From: Alphaproteobacteria bacterium
Lineage (GTDB): Bacteria; Pseudomonadota; Alphaproteobacteria; JANQMY01
Assembly (NCBI GenBank): GCA_028289425.1
Contig: JANQPL010000007.1
Coordinates: forward strand, 124,001 to 188,000
Length of the DNA: 64,000 nt
Reading direction: 5' to 3'
The notes beneath the pieces were generated by a model, which saw nothing but the letters and a program-made list of their open reading frames with translations, was not told where the DNA came from and did no database searches. Position 1 is the stretch's first letter. Each line of letters starts with the position of its first letter. The position numbers were made by a program, and so were the translations under genes. Positions 35,987-44,561 of the stretch are shown piece after piece.

Positions 35987-37627
35987 TCAGCCCCTTCGTT
36001 TCTGCTTATCTAGTGTCAGCCCCAGCTTCTCGAAATCCCAATCTTGCTCTCTGGCCCCCGCCTCCCGAAGCAAGTGTTTCATTACGCGGCCGTTTGCGTT
36101 GATCGGTAGAGCCGGAACAATCTCCACATATTTTGGAATTGCGAAGTAAGGAATCCTTTCGGCGAGGAACTCGAACAGCGCCGACGGGTTGGTTTCCTCA
36201 TTATCATTGTACTGAACACAAATTTTGATGTCGTCTTCGCCCATGGGCGAGGGGACGGCGAATGCAGCGACATTCGCGATCGCCGGATGTTGCCTTATCG
36301 CCGCTTCGAGCTCGAACGATGAAACGTTTTCACCCCGCCGGCGGATCATGTCCTTCTTTCGGTCGCTAAAGTGCAGAAAACCATGTCGATCGAGTGTTCC
36401 CAGATCTCCGGTGTGGTGCCAGAGATTTTTTGTCGCTTCTATCGTCGCCTCTGGGCGGCCCCAATACCCTTGGTAGATTGTTTCCGGCTTTTGCGGACGA
36501 ACAACAATTTCTCCAATTTCACCAGTCGGCATCGGCGTGTCGTTTTCATCGACAATCATGACGTCCATATGCGCTACAGGTTTGCCCAGAGCCTCGCGAT
36601 GCAATCGAGAGTCTTTTGAGCTCAATATCGCGATTGGGGTTGCCTCAGACTGACCATATGCGGCAGCAATGACCTCGACGCCGAACCGCTTTTCGAACGC
36701 GATTTGCTGCGCTTCGGGAAGCGGTATCCAAGTGCACCGCCGGAGTGAATTGTCAGCGTCGTCACTCTTTTCGAGTGTCGCGAGAATGGCCATTGCCATG
36801 GGGCCCACGCCATGGGCCGTCGTCGCACCGACTTCCCGAATCCGTTCCAAGAACCGGCTGGCACTGAATGTTTTTTCCAGGCAAACGGATGCGCCGGCCT
36901 GCAATGCCCCGCCAAGAATGAGAGCGTATCCGGCGGTGTGAAAAAGGGGAAAGGCCGTGAACAACACATCGTCGTGGCCAAACCACTCGCATTCTATGGC
37001 TGGGATCGAGGATGCCAAATAGTAGCCATGACTGCAGACGCAGCCTTTGGGCAAACCTGTGGTGCCGGACGAGTAGATAATGCAAATGGGATCTGAAACA
37101 CTCAATGTCGGCGGCGAAAAATTGTGCGTCTCTTTCAGAAGGTCGGCGAACTGCGAAACGTTCCAGCCATGTGTAACCTTTAGATCCGTTGGCGCATCCT
37201 CCAGTAGCACGACTGTCTTCAAATCTGGCAGGTTGCCGTCAAGCGCGACGACGCTTGCCAACCCATCGCCATCGGTTAGGAGAGCGGATGCTTGGCAATC
37301 CGCAAGTTGAAACTTTAGGAAGTCGCCTTTCAGATAAACATTCAATGGCACGGCAATGGCGCCAAGAAGTGCAAGGCCGATCAAGCCTAATACCGCCTCG
37401 TCCGTATTGTTCGAAATAACAGCGACCCTATCGCCCTTGTTGACGCCACGCGCTTGCAACCCGCCGGCGACAGCCAAACCCCTTTCATAGGCTTCTTTGT
37501 AGGTGGTCCATACGTCGCCGCACCGAAAGAATTTCTTGTCGGGCTGCTCGGCCGCCCATTGCGCCAGTTGCGCGTCGAAGGTGCGCGTACGCCATGCATT
37601 CTCGACTAGCTCTGCGTTCGATTTCAT
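35987..37627 (-). CDS. CaiC-like acyl-CoA ligase (copy 1)
   Basis: This 546-residue adenylate-forming ligase has YSSGTTGLPKGCV, AYGQSEATP, HHTGDLGTLDRHGFLHFSDRKKDMIRRRGENVSSFELE and the C-terminal N-G-R-V-M-K-H catalytic Lys region. The RKKDMIRRRGEN signature is typical of crotonobetaine/carnitine-CoA ligase (CaiC)-like enzymes, many of which act on other carboxylic acids. It is clearly paralogous to the gene at 50498, and both N-termini share the same R-Y-W/A-Q-W opening. It is separated from the upstream SDR by 27 bp, so the two are cotranscribed from the promoter region with the perfect palindrome at 38753. Confidence 0.9.
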   Translation of the reverse strand: MKSNAELVENAWRTRTFDAQLAQWAAEQPDKKFFRCGDVWTTYKEAYERGLAVAGGLQARGVNKGDRVAVISNNTDEAVLGLIGLALLGAIAVPLNVYLKGDFLKFQLADCQASALLTDGDGLASVVALDGNLPDLKTVVLLEDAPTDLKVTHGWNVSQFADLLKETHNFSPPTLSVSDPICIIYSSGTTGLPKGCVCSHGYYLASSIPAIECEWFGHDDVLFTAFPLFHTAGYALILGGALQAGASVCLEKTFSASRFLERIREVGATTAHGVGPMAMAILATLEKSDDADNSLRRCTWIPLPEAQQIAFEKRFGVEVIAAAYGQSEATPIAILSSKDSRLHREALGKPVAHMDVMIVDENDTPMPTGEIGEIVVRPQKPETIYQGYWGRPEATIEATKNLWHHTGDLGTLDRHGFLHFSDRKKDMIRRRGENVSSFELEAAIRQHPAIANVAAFAVPSPMGEDDIKICVQYNDNEETNPSALFEFLAERIPYFAIPKYVEIVPALPINANGRVMKHLLREAGAREQDWDFEKLGLTLDKQKRRG

Positions 37628-37654
37628 TTCTTCGTCACCGCGTACAGCACCCGG

Positions 37655-38464
37655 TCAGGCAGCCGTAAATCCCCCGTCAACAACAAACTCGGCGCCGGTA
37701 ATGAATTTGGAAAGGTCCGACCCAAGAAATGCCACGACTCCGGCAATATCGTCTGTCCTTCCCATTCTGCCCAGCGGCGTCGACATCTCTATCATTGACT
37801 CGACCGCCTCCACATTCGGTGCTGCCCCTGTTTCGACAAACGCACTCATGCCGCCGCGCCCCAATTCCGTGTCAACGCCACCCGGATGTACGGAGTTCAC
37901 GCGCAATTTAGCTCCGCCATGGCCAAACTCGACGGCCAGAGCCTTTGTTAGCAAAGTTAGTGCCCCTTTTGATGCGCAGTAGGCCGCGTTCAAGTTTCCG
38001 CCGACCACGCCATAAATCGACGATATGTTGACGATCGATCCGTACCCATTGCTTTTTTCTGCGGAACGATTCATCACTTCAAATGCAGTACGAATGCCGA
38101 TAGCCGCCCCTTCCACATTGATTGTGTAGGCATTGCGAAAATCTTCAATCGACATCGACATGAAGGGTTGCGACTTCATGATGCCGGCATTGTTGACAAG
38201 AATATTCAGGTCGCCGATCTCTTGGTCCACAAAGCCAATCAGTTTCTGCCATGACTCCTCACACGTCACATCTAAATGCCGTGATACGACGGACGAGGAC
38301 GGCTGCCCGGTATTGATGTCTTGGACACTTTTGGTCAATTTCTCTTCGTCGACATCCGTAGCCACAACCGAAACACCGTACTCTGCAAGTGTTCTTGCGA
38401 TTTCCAAACCGATCCCGCGTGCCGCACCGGTGACGATGGCGGTTTTGTTTTTGAGGTCATGCAT
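37655..38464 (-). CDS. short-chain dehydrogenase/reductase
   Basis: This 269-residue classical SDR has a full active site: TGAARGIG near residue 12, NNAGI, N-I-S-S-I-Y-G around the catalytic Ser, YCASK and a C-terminal FVVDGGFTA. An acidic residue after the second strand (ATDVDEEK) suggests NAD use. It may be a hydroxysteroid-dehydrogenase-type enzyme, although many SDRs share these features. I chose the ATG at 38464 (MHDLKNKTAIV); the open frame starts at a TTG 16 codons earlier. It is the first gene of the minus-strand block that continues to the PhyH gene at 33619. Confidence 0.88.
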   Translation of the reverse strand: MHDLKNKTAIVTGAARGIGLEIARTLAEYGVSVVATDVDEEKLTKSVQDINTGQPSSSVVSRHLDVTCEESWQKLIGFVDQEIGDLNILVNNAGIMKSQPFMSMSIEDFRNAYTINVEGAAIGIRTAFEVMNRSAEKSNGYGSIVNISSIYGVVGGNLNAAYCASKGALTLLTKALAVEFGHGGAKLRVNSVHPGGVDTELGRGGMSAFVETGAAPNVEAVESMIEMSTPLGRMGRTDDIAGVVAFLGSDLSKFITGAEFVVDGGFTAA

Positions 38465-38882
38465 TTTGTTTGCCCATTGCGCCGTGAGGTCTACATCAGT
38501 TCGTGAGGCCAATTTGAACGGCTTTGTTCTTTTGTCATATCAAGGAACCTTTGCGTCCGCCCGCATGAGCGGTTGCGCTTAGCTTAACGCCGTCGACGGG
38601 CATGTTCGCCGAAATGTCATCTATGGCGAAACTGTCGGCACACATGTCGCATGCGGCCCGCAATGCACAGTCACGTGTTCACGTCGGTTGTTAAAGTAGT
38701 CCCATGCTTCCCAAATTTTTCTTCCCATCAGTACTAAGTTTGAGCTAAATTTGTCAACTATATAGTTGACCGAATTCAGGATCAGTTCTCGGTTTAAGCC
38801 GCGATGCACCGAGGGGTGGGGAGCGCCTGTTCTTAACGCGGAAACCGGGGACAGAGAGTTACTCAACATAAGAACCATACCC
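38465..38882. promoter_or_regulatory. divergent promoter region with perfect palindrome
   Basis: This 418-bp gap separates the minus-strand block (SDR, CoA ligase, P450, PhyH) from the plus-strand molybdopterin oxidoreductase. Its only striking element is the 18-bp perfect palindrome at 38753-38770. No gene is seen in it. Confidence 0.7.
38753..38770. promoter_or_regulatory. perfect palindromic TetR-type operator
   Basis: GTCAACTATATAGTTGAC is a perfect 18-bp palindrome. Its core TCAACTATATAGTTGA matches the family of sites at 42142, 44436, 46706, 52218, 52450, 52642, 59066 and 63846. It lies 113 bp before the oxidoreductase start and could control both divergent units. Confidence 0.75.
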
Positions 38883-41117
38883 ATGACAGAGCATTTTAAG
38901 TCGACCTGCAGTCTCTGCGAGGCATGTTGCGGAGTCATATTGGAAATTGAGAAAGACCGTGTCCTGAACGTCATTCCGGACCGTGAAGATCCATTGTCTG
39001 GTGGATTTGTATGCCCCAAAGGGGCCGTCATCGGGGAGGTTGACGCCGATCCCGATCGGTTGCGCACACCCATGCTCAAGACCAACGGGTGCCACCGCCC
39101 GATTTCTTGGGACGATGCATTCAGCCAAATAGAAGAGCGAATTGTGCCGATCCAAAAGGAGCACGGAAGAGACGCTGTCGGTCTTTATGTGGGGAACGGT
39201 GCGGCACATAACTACAATCTGCACGGCAATCTACACCACCTTTTATCGAATCTCGGCTCACAGAACTTCTACACCTCCGGCACGGTTGATCAGGTTCCAC
39301 GGCAAGTGGTTTCAATGTTGATGTATGGCAGTGAACTGTCGGTTCCATTGCCCGACCTTGACCGATGCCAGTTACTCTGGGTCATTGGCGCGAACCCTGC
39401 CGAGTCGAACGGAAGCATGTTGACCACGCCAGGCTTCGTGGGACGAGCGAACGCGATAAGGCGGCGGGGCGGACGGGTGATCGTCATCGATCCCCAACGA
39501 ACGAGAACGGCCCAGCTTGCCTCGGAGCATTTGGCGATCAGACCGTCGGCGGACGGGGCGTTTTTGGCCGCTGTTGCAAACACTTTGTTGAAGCAGAAGC
39601 CGGTTGAAAACAATGCGCTCCGTTTGTGTGGCGACCTTACTTTTCTTGAAAGCTGGCTTGAACCCTTCACGCCCGAAAATGTTGCGGACGCGTGTCGCGT
39701 AGATGCCGAGACAATCACGAGGCTTGCAACGGAACTGCGCGAAACGGAAAAAGCCGCGGTCTATGGCCGTATGGGTACCACAACCCAAGCCTTCTCCTCG
39801 CTCGTTGTGTGGTTGATGGACCTGGTCAACATTCTGGCGGGCAACTTGGACGTGGAAGGCGGTGCCATGTTCGCAACACCGCTTTTCGCTCAAGAAAACT
39901 CGATGGGTGATCGCGTGCCGTCGCCAACGGCGGTTATCGGCAAATGGAGATCTCGCGTTTCGGGGCTGCCGGAAGCACTGCATCAATTGCCCGTTGCGTG
40001 CCTTCCCGAGGAAATCGAAACACCTGGTCAAGGGCAAATCAAAGCACTCGTAACGATCGCCGCAAATCCCGTGATCTCGAATCCCGATCCAAATCGCTTG
40101 AGGCGCGCCCTGTCGCAGCTGGAATTCATGGTCAGCTATGACACCTACATCAACGAGACAACACAGTATGCAGACTTAATTCTGCCGTCGCCATCTCGGC
40201 TCACACAATTCAACTACGATTCCTGGTTTTATCAGTTCGCTGTTCGAAATTATGGACGGTATACGCCGGCCTACAGAGCGCCCCACGCTGATGAGAAACC
40301 CGATCGAGAAGTTTCCCTAAGACTTGCGATGATCTTTGCGGGGCTTGGAGCCGACGGCGACATAGATGCTTTTGAGATGGCAGCGTTGCGTAACGAAATC
40401 GAAAATGAAATCGGCCGTCCGGCCTCCGAGATCTCGGGGCGCGACGTCGAAGAGATTTTCAATGACTTGTCGCGATTGCCTATCGAACTCAGACGGTTGG
40501 ATTTTATGTTTCGTATTGGCCCGTTCGGCGACGGCTTCGGGTCCAAGCACGGCATTAGGTTTGAAGATGTGGCGGCAGCCAGTTCCGGTCTTGATCTGGG
40601 CCCGTTAGTGCCCCGCTTGCCGAACCTGTTGCGTACCGCGTCCGGTCAGATCGACATCAGGCACGAATTCGCGCAGGAGGAACTGAGACGGCTCAAGGAA
40701 TGGGTCGACAAAGACAAACCTCGATATGTGCTGGTGGGCCGCCGGCAACTTCGCTCAAACAATTCCTGGATGCACAATATTTCGTCATTGCGGCACGCCA
40801 CACGTCAGTGCACGTTGCGTATGAATAGTGACGATGCAGCACAATCGGGTCTGAAGTCGGGAGATTTCGTGACGGTTTCGACAGAGCACGGAAGCATCAA
40901 GGTGCGGATCGAAACGACGGAATCGATTGCCAGCGGCGTCGTCTCTTTGCCCCATGGTTGGGGTCACGAAACGTTGGACGGAGGCCAGCGTGTCTCGTTG
41001 CAAGATCCGGGCGTGAATGTGAACCAACTGACCGGGCATAACCGGCGGGATCCGCTGACGAATACGGCTATTGTGAATGGCTACGCGGTTCAGATTGCAA
41101 CGTCGCAATGTGAGTGA
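38883..41117 (+). CDS. molybdopterin-dependent oxidoreductase (FdhF/MopB type)
   Basis: This protein of about 744 residues has an N-terminal [4Fe-4S] motif C-S-L-C-E-A-C-C with a later Cys in GGFVCPKGA. The molybdopterin guanine dinucleotide domains include SWDDAFSQIEE, IGANPAESNGS, VIDPQRTRTA and ANPVISNPDPNR, and the C-terminal cofactor domain has SLPHGWGH and N-Q-L-T. No twin-arginine signal is present, so it is cytoplasmic. Where formate dehydrogenases carry the Mo-ligating Cys or Sec, it reads T-S-G-T-V-D-Q-V-P-R, so the ligand may be Asp or absent. No partner subunit gene is adjacent. It may hydroxylate or dehydrogenate a pathway intermediate. The ATG at 38883 is preferred; a longer frame would start inside the operator. 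Confidence 0.88.
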   Translation: MTEHFKSTCSLCEACCGVILEIEKDRVLNVIPDREDPLSGGFVCPKGAVIGEVDADPDRLRTPMLKTNGCHRPISWDDAFSQIEERIVPIQKEHGRDAVGLYVGNGAAHNYNLHGNLHHLLSNLGSQNFYTSGTVDQVPRQVVSMLMYGSELSVPLPDLDRCQLLWVIGANPAESNGSMLTTPGFVGRANAIRRRGGRVIVIDPQRTRTAQLASEHLAIRPSADGAFLAAVANTLLKQKPVENNALRLCGDLTFLESWLEPFTPENVADACRVDAETITRLATELRETEKAAVYGRMGTTTQAFSSLVVWLMDLVNILAGNLDVEGGAMFATPLFAQENSMGDRVPSPTAVIGKWRSRVSGLPEALHQLPVACLPEEIETPGQGQIKALVTIAANPVISNPDPNRLRRALSQLEFMVSYDTYINETTQYADLILPSPSRLTQFNYDSWFYQFAVRNYGRYTPAYRAPHADEKPDREVSLRLAMIFAGLGADGDIDAFEMAALRNEIENEIGRPASEISGRDVEEIFNDLSRLPIELRRLDFMFRIGPFGDGFGSKHGIRFEDVAAASSGLDLGPLVPRLPNLLRTASGQIDIRHEFAQEELRRLKEWVDKDKPRYVLVGRRQLRSNNSWMHNISSLRHATRQCTLRMNSDDAAQSGLKSGDFVTVSTEHGSIKVRIETTESIASGVVSLPHGWGHETLDGGQRVSLQDPGVNVNQLTGHNRRDPLTNTAIVNGYAVQIATSQCE

Positions 41118-41189
41118 ACGCGGCCGCCGTCATGAACACATCGAGTGGCAGCCAACAGGGCATTATCGTTTCACAGTAGGAGGGACGAC

Positions 41190-41975
41190 ATGAAAAAAAC
41201 CGCTATTGTCACAGGGGGCGCCACCGGAATTGGTCGTGCCACGGCGGAATGGTTGGCGCGCGACGGCATGAATATCGTCATCGGTGACATAAACATGGCG
41301 GGTGCTGAGGATACCGTAAAATCGATTGTCGATACGACAGACAGCGACGCGCTAGCAATCCGAACCGATGTGGGGGAGCCCCAAGAGGTAAAACGATTGA
41401 TCGACACGGCTGTCGATCGATTTGAGAGAATCGATGTGCTGATCAATTGTGCGGCCGACCTGAGCCAACTGCCAACCGACATGGATGTGGTAGGGACCGA
41501 TCTTGCCGTATTCGACCGAACCTATCAGGTAAATTTCAGAGGCGCTGTCGTTGGGTGCAAATATGCCATTCCGGAAATGGTGAAGACCGGCGGCGGATCG
41601 ATCGTCAACGTCTCGTCAGCGACAAGTCTGCAGGGTGACAAGGAACGCGTTGCGTATTCTTCACTGAAGGCAGCAACCAATCAGTTAACCCGCTCGATCG
41701 CCGTCAGGTTTGGCAAAGACAACATTCGCTGCAACACGGTGTGTCCGGGCCTCATTTTAAACAATGACGCAACCCTTCATCCACCAGAAGTAATGAAAGC
41801 AGAGTTTCTAGAAGCGGTCGCCACACCTGAGCTTGGTATTTCTTCGAACGCGGCCGAGTTGATCGGTTTCTTGGCATCCGATCGCGCTCAATACATCACC
41901 GGGGAACTGATCTCGATTGACGGTGGCTTTACCAAACGTGTTCCTTACTATTTTAGCCTTAAGGGTCCAGAATAA
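41190..41975 (+). CDS. short-chain dehydrogenase/reductase
   Basis: This 261-residue SDR has TGGATGIG at residues 8-15, NCAAD replacing NNAG, VNVSSATS with the catalytic Ser, YSSLK as the catalytic Tyr/Lys pair, and the C-terminal ELISIDGGFTK. The GDIN segment after beta-2 suggests NAD. The ATG is preceded by an excellent GTAGGAGGGA site. It follows the molybdopterin oxidoreductase by 72 bp and probably shares its transcript. The substrate is likely to be a secondary alcohol or ketone of the degraded compound. Confidence 0.9.
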   Translation: MKKTAIVTGGATGIGRATAEWLARDGMNIVIGDINMAGAEDTVKSIVDTTDSDALAIRTDVGEPQEVKRLIDTAVDRFERIDVLINCAADLSQLPTDMDVVGTDLAVFDRTYQVNFRGAVVGCKYAIPEMVKTGGGSIVNVSSATSLQGDKERVAYSSLKAATNQLTRSIAVRFGKDNIRCNTVCPGLILNNDATLHPPEVMKAEFLEAVATPELGISSNAAELIGFLASDRAQYITGELISIDGGFTKRVPYYFSLKGPE

Positions 41976-42141
41976 TCTGTCCCGAGAAACCGCCTTCAAT
42001 ATGGCTCGGAAATGCTCTAGCTGCCGGTTTCTCTGAAATTCGACGGTCGTCTCTACAAACTGATCATCAATAAAGTAACGGGTGCAAGGCGTTTGACGGG
42101 TCAGTGAATTCCCCTATTATCGCGAAGGCGTTGGAAAACTC

Positions 42142-42157
42142 TCGACCGTACAGTCAA
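42142..42157. promoter_or_regulatory. TetR-type operator upstream of tetR gene
   Basis: TCGACCGTACAGTCAA matches the consensus TCRACYRNNYRGTYRA. It lies 55 bp before the TetR start codon. It is the site expected for autoregulation. Confidence 0.6.
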
Positions 42158-42212
42158 ATTATTTTTGATATGCAGATGCTTGAAGCAATCTCGGCAGTCA
42201 CAAAAAGGTCCT

Positions 42213-42854
42213 ATGACCGTTAGCGATCACAAGCAAAAAGCGGCATGGGCCGCGACTCCGCGCAAAGATCGAAACAATCGGCGCCAATTGATCCTCGACA
42301 AGGCGGCCGAACTGTTTGCGGCGCAGGGCTACCAGGCCACATCTATGGATCAATTGTCCGAATTGACCACTCTCAACAAAGGGACGATCTACTACTACTA
42401 TAAATCCAAGGCCGATATCCTGTTTGATATGAGCTATTTTGTGGCGGAGCGCGCTCTGAAGCTCATTGCGCCCGCAAGCAAGATGGAACATGCGTCGGAC
42501 GCGTTTGCGCACGCGATCGAAGTAACGGTCGATTGGATTATCGACCACAAAGACGTGGTAACGACCTATTTCCAGGAATCTCCATATTTCAAATCCATCT
42601 TCTCGGAAGAACAATACCGTCACATCAGCGACCAGCAATCTGAAATGATGAAGTTCTTTTATGAAACCATAGAAAAGGGGATTCGCGCAGGCGAATTCCG
42701 TGAGGTCGATACGCAGATAACGGGACGCTTGGTGGTTGGCGGTATTATGTGGATCTATCGTTGGCCGGAAGACGAGATAGACGGCGCGCGTGTTTCAGAA
42801 GTCATGATTTCCGGATTGCTGAATGGGCTGCTCCGAAATCCCCGCACGCCGTGA
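42213..42854 (+). CDS. TetR/AcrR-family transcriptional regulator
   Basis: This 213-residue protein has a TetR N-terminal helix-turn-helix (about 24-70: I-L-D-K-A-A-E-L-F-A-A-Q-G-Y then L-N-K-G-T-I-Y-Y-Y-Y-K-S-K-A-D-I-L). Its all-helical C-terminal half resembles FadR/KstR-like acyl-CoA or lipid sensors. It is the only TetR gene in the window. A 16-bp palindrome-like site lies just upstream, and eight more sites of the same kind are spread over 38.7-63.9 kb, so it is the prime candidate for their repressor, probably induced by a CoA thioester. The start is the ATG at 42213 with AAAAAGG upstream. It converges with the P450 gene, with only 26 bp between them. Confidence 0.92.
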   Translation: MTVSDHKQKAAWAATPRKDRNNRRQLILDKAAELFAAQGYQATSMDQLSELTTLNKGTIYYYYKSKADILFDMSYFVAERALKLIAPASKMEHASDAFAHAIEVTVDWIIDHKDVVTTYFQESPYFKSIFSEEQYRHISDQQSEMMKFFYETIEKGIRAGEFREVDTQITGRLVVGGIMWIYRWPEDEIDGARVSEVMISGLLNGLLRNPRTP

Positions 42855-42880
42855 AACCATCAATCCACTGATGTACGTGG

Positions 42881-44110
42881 TTATGCTTTGGCAACCACTG
42901 GCACTTTTTTGTAACCGGAGACAATATTGGACCGGACTTTCACCGGCTCTCCAACCAGTTCGATGTTTGGAAACCTTTCCAACAGTGCTTCCCAAAGACA
43001 ACGCAGTTGCAGCTCGGCCAGCCGGGAACCGAGGCAATAATGCAACCCCTTGCCGAAGGAGAGGTGCTTCGGACCGCCGCGCCCAATCACGAGGTCGTAA
43101 GGCTGGTCATACACCTCTTCATCGTAATTGGCCGACGCGTACCAAAGAATTACACGATCGCCCTTTTTGATGGTTTTGCCGCGGAGTTCCGTATCCTGAA
43201 GTGCGGTACGGCGGATACAGTGAATGGGCGTTTGCCATCTGATGAATTCATCGATGGCGGGCACGATCTTCGAACGGTCGTCCCGCAACAGCTGGTATTG
43301 ATTGGGAAATTTGTTGAGTCCGACAATACTGCCGGCAATTGTTGATCGTGTTGTGTCATTGCCGCCGGTTACGAGCAGGATCATTGTACCAATGTAGTCG
43401 TCCGGCGAAAGCTTCTCCTTGTCGTTGTAAACAAGCATGGAAACGAGATCTTCGCCTGGGCCGGATTCGACCCGCTTGTTCCAAAGAAAGAAACAATAGT
43501 CCGTAAAATTCTCGAAATTCTGCTGCGCTGACGCGGGATCGAAAAACTCCGGTTCGTCTTGGCTGATGAGAAGGTTCGACCACTGCAAGAATTTTCCTCT
43601 GTCTTCCTGCGGTATGTCGAACAGTGTAGAGAGCATTTGCATAGGCAGCTCGTCTGCAACAATCTCACACCAATTAAACTCCTCACCAACAGGTACCTTG
43701 TCCAAGATTGCCGCAACACGCGCACGGACCTCGGATTCCAGGTTCTGTATTTTCGGCGGCGCGAACGCGGGCGCCACCATGGCGCGATAGGTAGAATGCT
43801 CCGGCGGGTCGAGCATGATCATGCTCTTGCCCGGAACCAAGTTGGTTTCCGGAGACGAGTCGTAAAACGCCGCTCCCCCATGTTTGTAATCGGCAGAATA
43901 AATCTCGTAGAGGCCGTCGATTTCTGCAACATCCTGATACTTGGTGACGGACCAGTACGCACCAAGATCATCGCTATCGATATAGTGGATCGGATCTTCT
44001 TTTCTCAACCGTTCAAAGACAGCATAATACTTCCCTGTCGCAAAAAGATCCGGTTGGCCGGCATCAATTTGTTCGATGGGGAGATGAACTTGCTCTGTTG
44101 GATTGTCCAT
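42881..44110 (-). CDS. cytochrome P450, CYP125/CYP142-like
   Basis: This 409-residue bacterial P450 has the I-helix VTGGNDTTR with the classical Asp-Thr pair, the K-helix D-E-F-I-R-W (ExxR), IRRTALQDTELRG, and haem-binding LSFGKGLHYCLGSRLAE with the Cys near 358. The GGNDTTR helix and RRTA-x-D-x-E-L-x-G region are shared with the CYP125/CYP142 group that oxidises the terminal carbon of sterol side chains, so that is the likeliest role. CYP families with other terpenoid substrates look similar. The ATG at 44110 (MDNPTEQVHL) is preferred over a TTG 13 codons earlier. It is divergent from the oxocamphor-hydrolase-like gene. Confidence 0.9.
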   Translation of the reverse strand: MDNPTEQVHLPIEQIDAGQPDLFATGKYYAVFERLRKEDPIHYIDSDDLGAYWSVTKYQDVAEIDGLYEIYSADYKHGGAAFYDSSPETNLVPGKSMIMLDPPEHSTYRAMVAPAFAPPKIQNLESEVRARVAAILDKVPVGEEFNWCEIVADELPMQMLSTLFDIPQEDRGKFLQWSNLLISQDEPEFFDPASAQQNFENFTDYCFFLWNKRVESGPGEDLVSMLVYNDKEKLSPDDYIGTMILLVTGGNDTTRSTIAGSIVGLNKFPNQYQLLRDDRSKIVPAIDEFIRWQTPIHCIRRTALQDTELRGKTIKKGDRVILWYASANYDEEVYDQPYDLVIGRGGPKHLSFGKGLHYCLGSRLAELQLRCLWEALLERFPNIELVGEPVKVRSNIVSGYKKVPVVAKA

Positions 44111-44561
44111 GGGGATACCTTGGTGTCTCACTTTATGTTTTATAGCCAATAGGCAAGAGGCCTCGAGGGTTTCCTGAAAACATGAAAGGAAAAATCTCCG
44201 AACGCCAGATCCTCGAATTTATGGAGAATCGCGACGGCTTCTCTCATAACATCTGTATACAAATAAATCTTGTTGTGTGTTCGAATCGAATATCGGTTCT
44301 CGAAACGGCCGATTCACGTGTCAGCATCGATCCGACTGGGTCGCGCAAGCACGCGCAACCGATGCTCTAACGCGACTGCCGTTGTTTCCTTCAAGTTCTT
44401 TTAGACAGAACGCCCATCAAAAACGCTATCAAAGTTCAACTGATCAGTCAATTGACAAAAATAAACCCTTGCCCAAAAATGCGCCGAACAGATACGCCCG
44501 GAGGTTTCTCCGCCGTGATCGTTGTTCGAGCGCGACATCGGCTCGTCACAGGAAACAGACT
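44111..44561. promoter_or_regulatory. divergent region P450 / oxocamphor-hydrolase-like gene
   Basis: This 451-bp gap contains one operator of the TetR type at 44436-44451. An open frame reaches back from the hydrolase gene through this region, but its translation shows no homology and a proper ribosome site lies only before 44562. No other feature is visible. Confidence 0.6.
44436..44451. promoter_or_regulatory. TetR-type operator
   Basis: TCAACTGATCAGTCAA fits the consensus, with inner TTCAACTGATCAGT symmetry. It lies 111 bp before the ATG at 44562 and 326 bp before the divergent P450 gene. Confidence 0.65.

Noticed and set aside
44277-44561. N-terminal extension of the oxocamphor-hydrolase-like protein
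   Set aside because: The upstream 95 codons have no family similarity and contain the operator. The CAGGAAACAG site before 44562 and the alignment fix the start there.
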